From contig JAFSBP010000436.1 of the NCBI GenBank assembly GCA_017437205.1, positions 1 through 6,663 on the forward strand: a DNA stretch of 6,663 nt, written 5' to 3'. The notes beneath the pieces were generated by a model. It had not been told where the DNA came from, searched no databases, and worked only from the letters and a program-made list of their open reading frames with translations. Source of the stretch: Lachnospiraceae bacterium (lineage in GTDB: Bacteria > Bacillota > Clostridia > Lachnospirales > Lachnospiraceae). A program made the position numbers and the translations under genes. Of the stretch, positions 4,989 to 6,663 are shown piece after piece; position 1 is the first letter of the stretch, and every line of letters starts with the position of its first letter.

Positions 4989-6248
4989 ATGCACCATACA
5001 TTTCGTCTTAACACCCGCAATGTTGCGAGGGTGGATCTGCAAATGTTGTTATCGATCATTCTGTTGACAGTGTTTGGTCTGGTGATGATTTTATCGGCCA
5101 GCGGTTATATCTGTTCAACATCGAAGATTTATGATTATGATATGTATTATCTGGTGAAAAAGCAGCTGATGTGGTCGGTAGTGGGAATCGTTCTGATGCT
5201 TTTGGTTGCAAGAATAGACTACAGGATATGGGCGACAGTGGCATGGCTGGCCTATCTGCTGGCAGTCGGGATCATTTTTATGCTCAAACTGCCGGAGAGC
5301 TTTCCGATTCATGGAATTACCCGTGATGAGGCGACCCGGTGGCTTGCTGTCGGGCCCTTAAGTTTTCAGGTAGCAGATGTGGTGAAGCTTGCGCTGGTAA
5401 TTTTCTTTGCATGGTTTCTTTGCCGCTGCGGTAAACTGATGAATTATGCGCTGGGCGTGCTTCCTGTTTGGATATTTGGCGGTGCTGTCGCTGTATTAAT
5501 CTATGTGGTTTCTGAGAATCTGTCCACAGCGATCATTATTTTGGGAATGACTGTTTTGGTGAGTTATGTGGCATCGAGAAAGACCTGGTTCTTCGTATTG
5601 TGCGGAATTATTGGTGTCGCGGGAGTAGCATACATCGTTTGGAATATTGCTTCTGATATGCCGACAGGATCGGAACTGGCGGAGATTCCTTTTCGAATAA
5701 AGCGTATTGTGGCGTGGCTTGATCCGTTTAACCCTGAATATATGAGTACCATCAGCTATCAGATTGTTCAGAGTCTGTATGCGGTGGGGCGCGGTGGTCT
5801 CACCGGTGTGGGCTTGGGAAATAGTTTGCAGAAAATGGGCAGTATCCCCGAGGCACAAAACGATATGATTTTTGCAATCGTCCTGGAGGAACTGGGCGTT
5901 TTTGGAGCAGCAGTCATTTTGCTGATTTTTGCTTATTTGATTTTCCAGATTTTTTCCATCGGAGTGCGAGCGCAGGACAAGTTTGGGCGACTTTTGGTGA
6001 CTGGAGTGATGGTTCATCTGTCACTTCAGGTACTGCTCAATGTGGCGGTTACCCTCAATCTGATTCCGAATACCGGTGTCAGTATGCCGTTCTTCTCCTC
6101 GGGTGGAACTTCTGCAGTATTCCTTTACATTGAACTGGGGTTGGTATTCAGTGTCTGGAGAACCGGAGTGGCGATGAAGCAGGATGAGCAGCGAAAGAAA
6201 GAGAAGGAACAGGCTGAGAAGAATAAATTGAATTCTGAAAGGGACTAG
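4989..6248 (+). CDS. ftsW: FtsW/SpoVE-type SEDS peptidoglycan glycosyltransferase
   Basis: The protein has 419 residues, a normal SEDS length. ATG 4989 has GGGAGG (4977-4982) six bases upstream. It is very hydrophobic, consistent with about ten membrane helices, the first near residues 18-36. Recognisable SEDS segments in order are RWLAVGPLSFQ (117-127) with K133, ENLSTAIII, RIKRIVAWLDPFNPE, YQIVQSLYAVGRGGLTGVGLG, PEAQNDMIFAIVLEELG with the probable catalytic D292, and IPNTGVSMPFFSSGGTS. By family knowledge it polymerises lipid II into glycan strands at the division septum with a class B penicillin-binding protein, which is not in this window. The usual QP(S/A)E after RW..lG reads QVAD here (127-130). 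The tail (about 395-419) is charged and probably cytoplasmic. The wording favours FtsW/SpoVE over RodA, but a duplicate or sporulation paralogue cannot be excluded. The next gene starts one base after the stop, so the two form an operon. Confidence 0.88.
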   Translation: MHHTFRLNTRNVARVDLQMLLSIILLTVFGLVMILSASGYICSTSKIYDYDMYYLVKKQLMWSVVGIVLMLLVARIDYRIWATVAWLAYLLAVGIIFMLKLPESFPIHGITRDEATRWLAVGPLSFQVADVVKLALVIFFAWFLCRCGKLMNYALGVLPVWIFGGAVAVLIYVVSENLSTAIIILGMTVLVSYVASRKTWFFVLCGIIGVAGVAYIVWNIASDMPTGSELAEIPFRIKRIVAWLDPFNPEYMSTISYQIVQSLYAVGRGGLTGVGLGNSLQKMGSIPEAQNDMIFAIVLEELGVFGAAVILLIFAYLIFQIFSIGVRAQDKFGRLLVTGVMVHLSLQVLLNVAVTLNLIPNTGVSMPFFSSGGTSAVFLYIELGLVFSVWRTGVAMKQDEQRKKEKEQAEKNKLNSERD

Positions 6249-6249
6249 T

Positions 6250-6663
6250 ATGACATACAGAGAAGAATTATTTCAGCTCCTTTACACATTGCCCCCGGTG
6301 CTGATTGCAATGGTGTTTCATGAGTGTGCCCACGGATTGGTTTCTGTGTGGATGGGAGACGATACCCCTCGCCGCCAGGGAAGACTGTCCTTAAATCCAT
6401 TTAAACATCTGGATCTTGCGGGGGTGATCTGCCTTGCGGTATTTAAGTTCGGCTGGGCAAGACCGGTACAGGTGAATCCGAACGCATATCGTCGTCCGAA
6501 GCTGGGGATGGCACTCACTGCATTAGCCGGACCGATGACAAATTTTTTGCTGGCTTTTTTGGGCTACGTGATTTATGCGGCGCTTTGGAAGCAGGGATTC
6601 TTTTTTGCGGGAAGATCATTGGTAAGGCTGGTATATAGCTTTTTGATGATCTTTGTGTCTGTA
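6250..6663 (+). CDS. Site-2 protease family (M50) membrane metalloprotease, N-terminal part (3' end outside window)
   Basis: ATG 6250 starts one base after the ftsW stop, with AAAGGGA (6238-6244) as ribosome binding site. The 138 visible codons run off the window end. The first membrane segment carries FHECAHG, an HExxH zinc site with H24, E25 and H28. It is followed by GRLSLNPFKHLDLAG, FGWARPVQVNP and AGPMTNFLLA, all typical of the compact, PDZ-less YwhC/Rip-like M50 group. The third zinc ligand, an Asp in a later NPxxDG-type motif, would lie beyond the window, so activity cannot be confirmed. Such proteases cut membrane segments of target proteins. The substrate is unknown. Its tight coupling to ftsW points to an envelope or division setting, although in Clostridia similar genes often precede scpA/scpB, which could follow here. 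Confidence 0.88.
   Translation, partial: MTYREELFQLLYTLPPVLIAMVFHECAHGLVSVWMGDDTPRRQGRLSLNPFKHLDLAGVICLAVFKFGWARPVQVNPNAYRRPKLGMALTALAGPMTNFLLAFLGYVIYAALWKQGFFFAGRSLVRLVYSFLMIFVSV

Noticed and set aside
1..6663. CRISPR array, tRNA or rRNA gene, insertion sequence, attachment site
   Set aside because: No regularly spaced repeats, cloverleaf or rRNA-like sequence, transposase or terminal inverted repeats were seen on either strand.

Overview
The window looks like chromosomal DNA from a Gram-positive anaerobe of the class Clostridia, most likely a relative of the Lachnospiraceae. The evidence is LPxTG-type cell-wall sorting signals, a class C sortase, strong AGGAGG-like ribosome binding sites, moderate base composition, and an FtsW whose catalytic-loop wording (PEAQNDMIF, PNTGVSMPFFSSGGTS) is of clostridial type. 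All genes that can be supported lie on the + strand. The organism assignment is an inference from family resemblance, not from a database match.

Left edge (1-298): the last 79 codons of a HicB-family antitoxin, closed by a good intrinsic terminator (hairpin plus eight T). This terminator separates the antitoxin from the next operon.

Pilus module (339-4914): three genes in the order tip adhesin, backbone pilin, pilin-polymerising sortase. Gene 1 is a secreted thioester-domain (Cys-Gln) adhesin with two SpaA/CnaB-type stalk domains and an LPLTG anchor. Gene 2 overlaps it by one base (TGATG) and encodes the backbone pilin, with a YPKN pilin motif, E-box and VPATG anchor. Gene 3 is the class C sortase expected to join the Lys of YPKN to the sorting-signal Thr of the next subunit. 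This is close in plan to the two-subunit Cpa/FctA/SrtC type of pilus. A GC-rich hairpin sits between backbone and sortase and may reduce sortase output relative to pilin. The final wall-anchoring (housekeeping) sortase is not in the window.

Cell-envelope module (4989-6663): after 74 bases carrying a plausible promoter and a perfect inverted repeat but no terminator, there is an FtsW/SpoVE-type SEDS peptidoglycan glycosyltransferase. One base later comes the start of an M50 site-2-protease-family membrane metalloprotease, cut by the window end.

The window is mostly recognisable. The points that deserve a second look are details: the hairpin before the sortase, a sortase with no visible DP(F/W) lid motif, a CX4CXHX2H cluster in the backbone pilin, an apparently missing isopeptide Asn in its D2 domain, a doubled YCLxYGY motif in the thioester domain, and the dyad inside the promoter upstream of ftsW.
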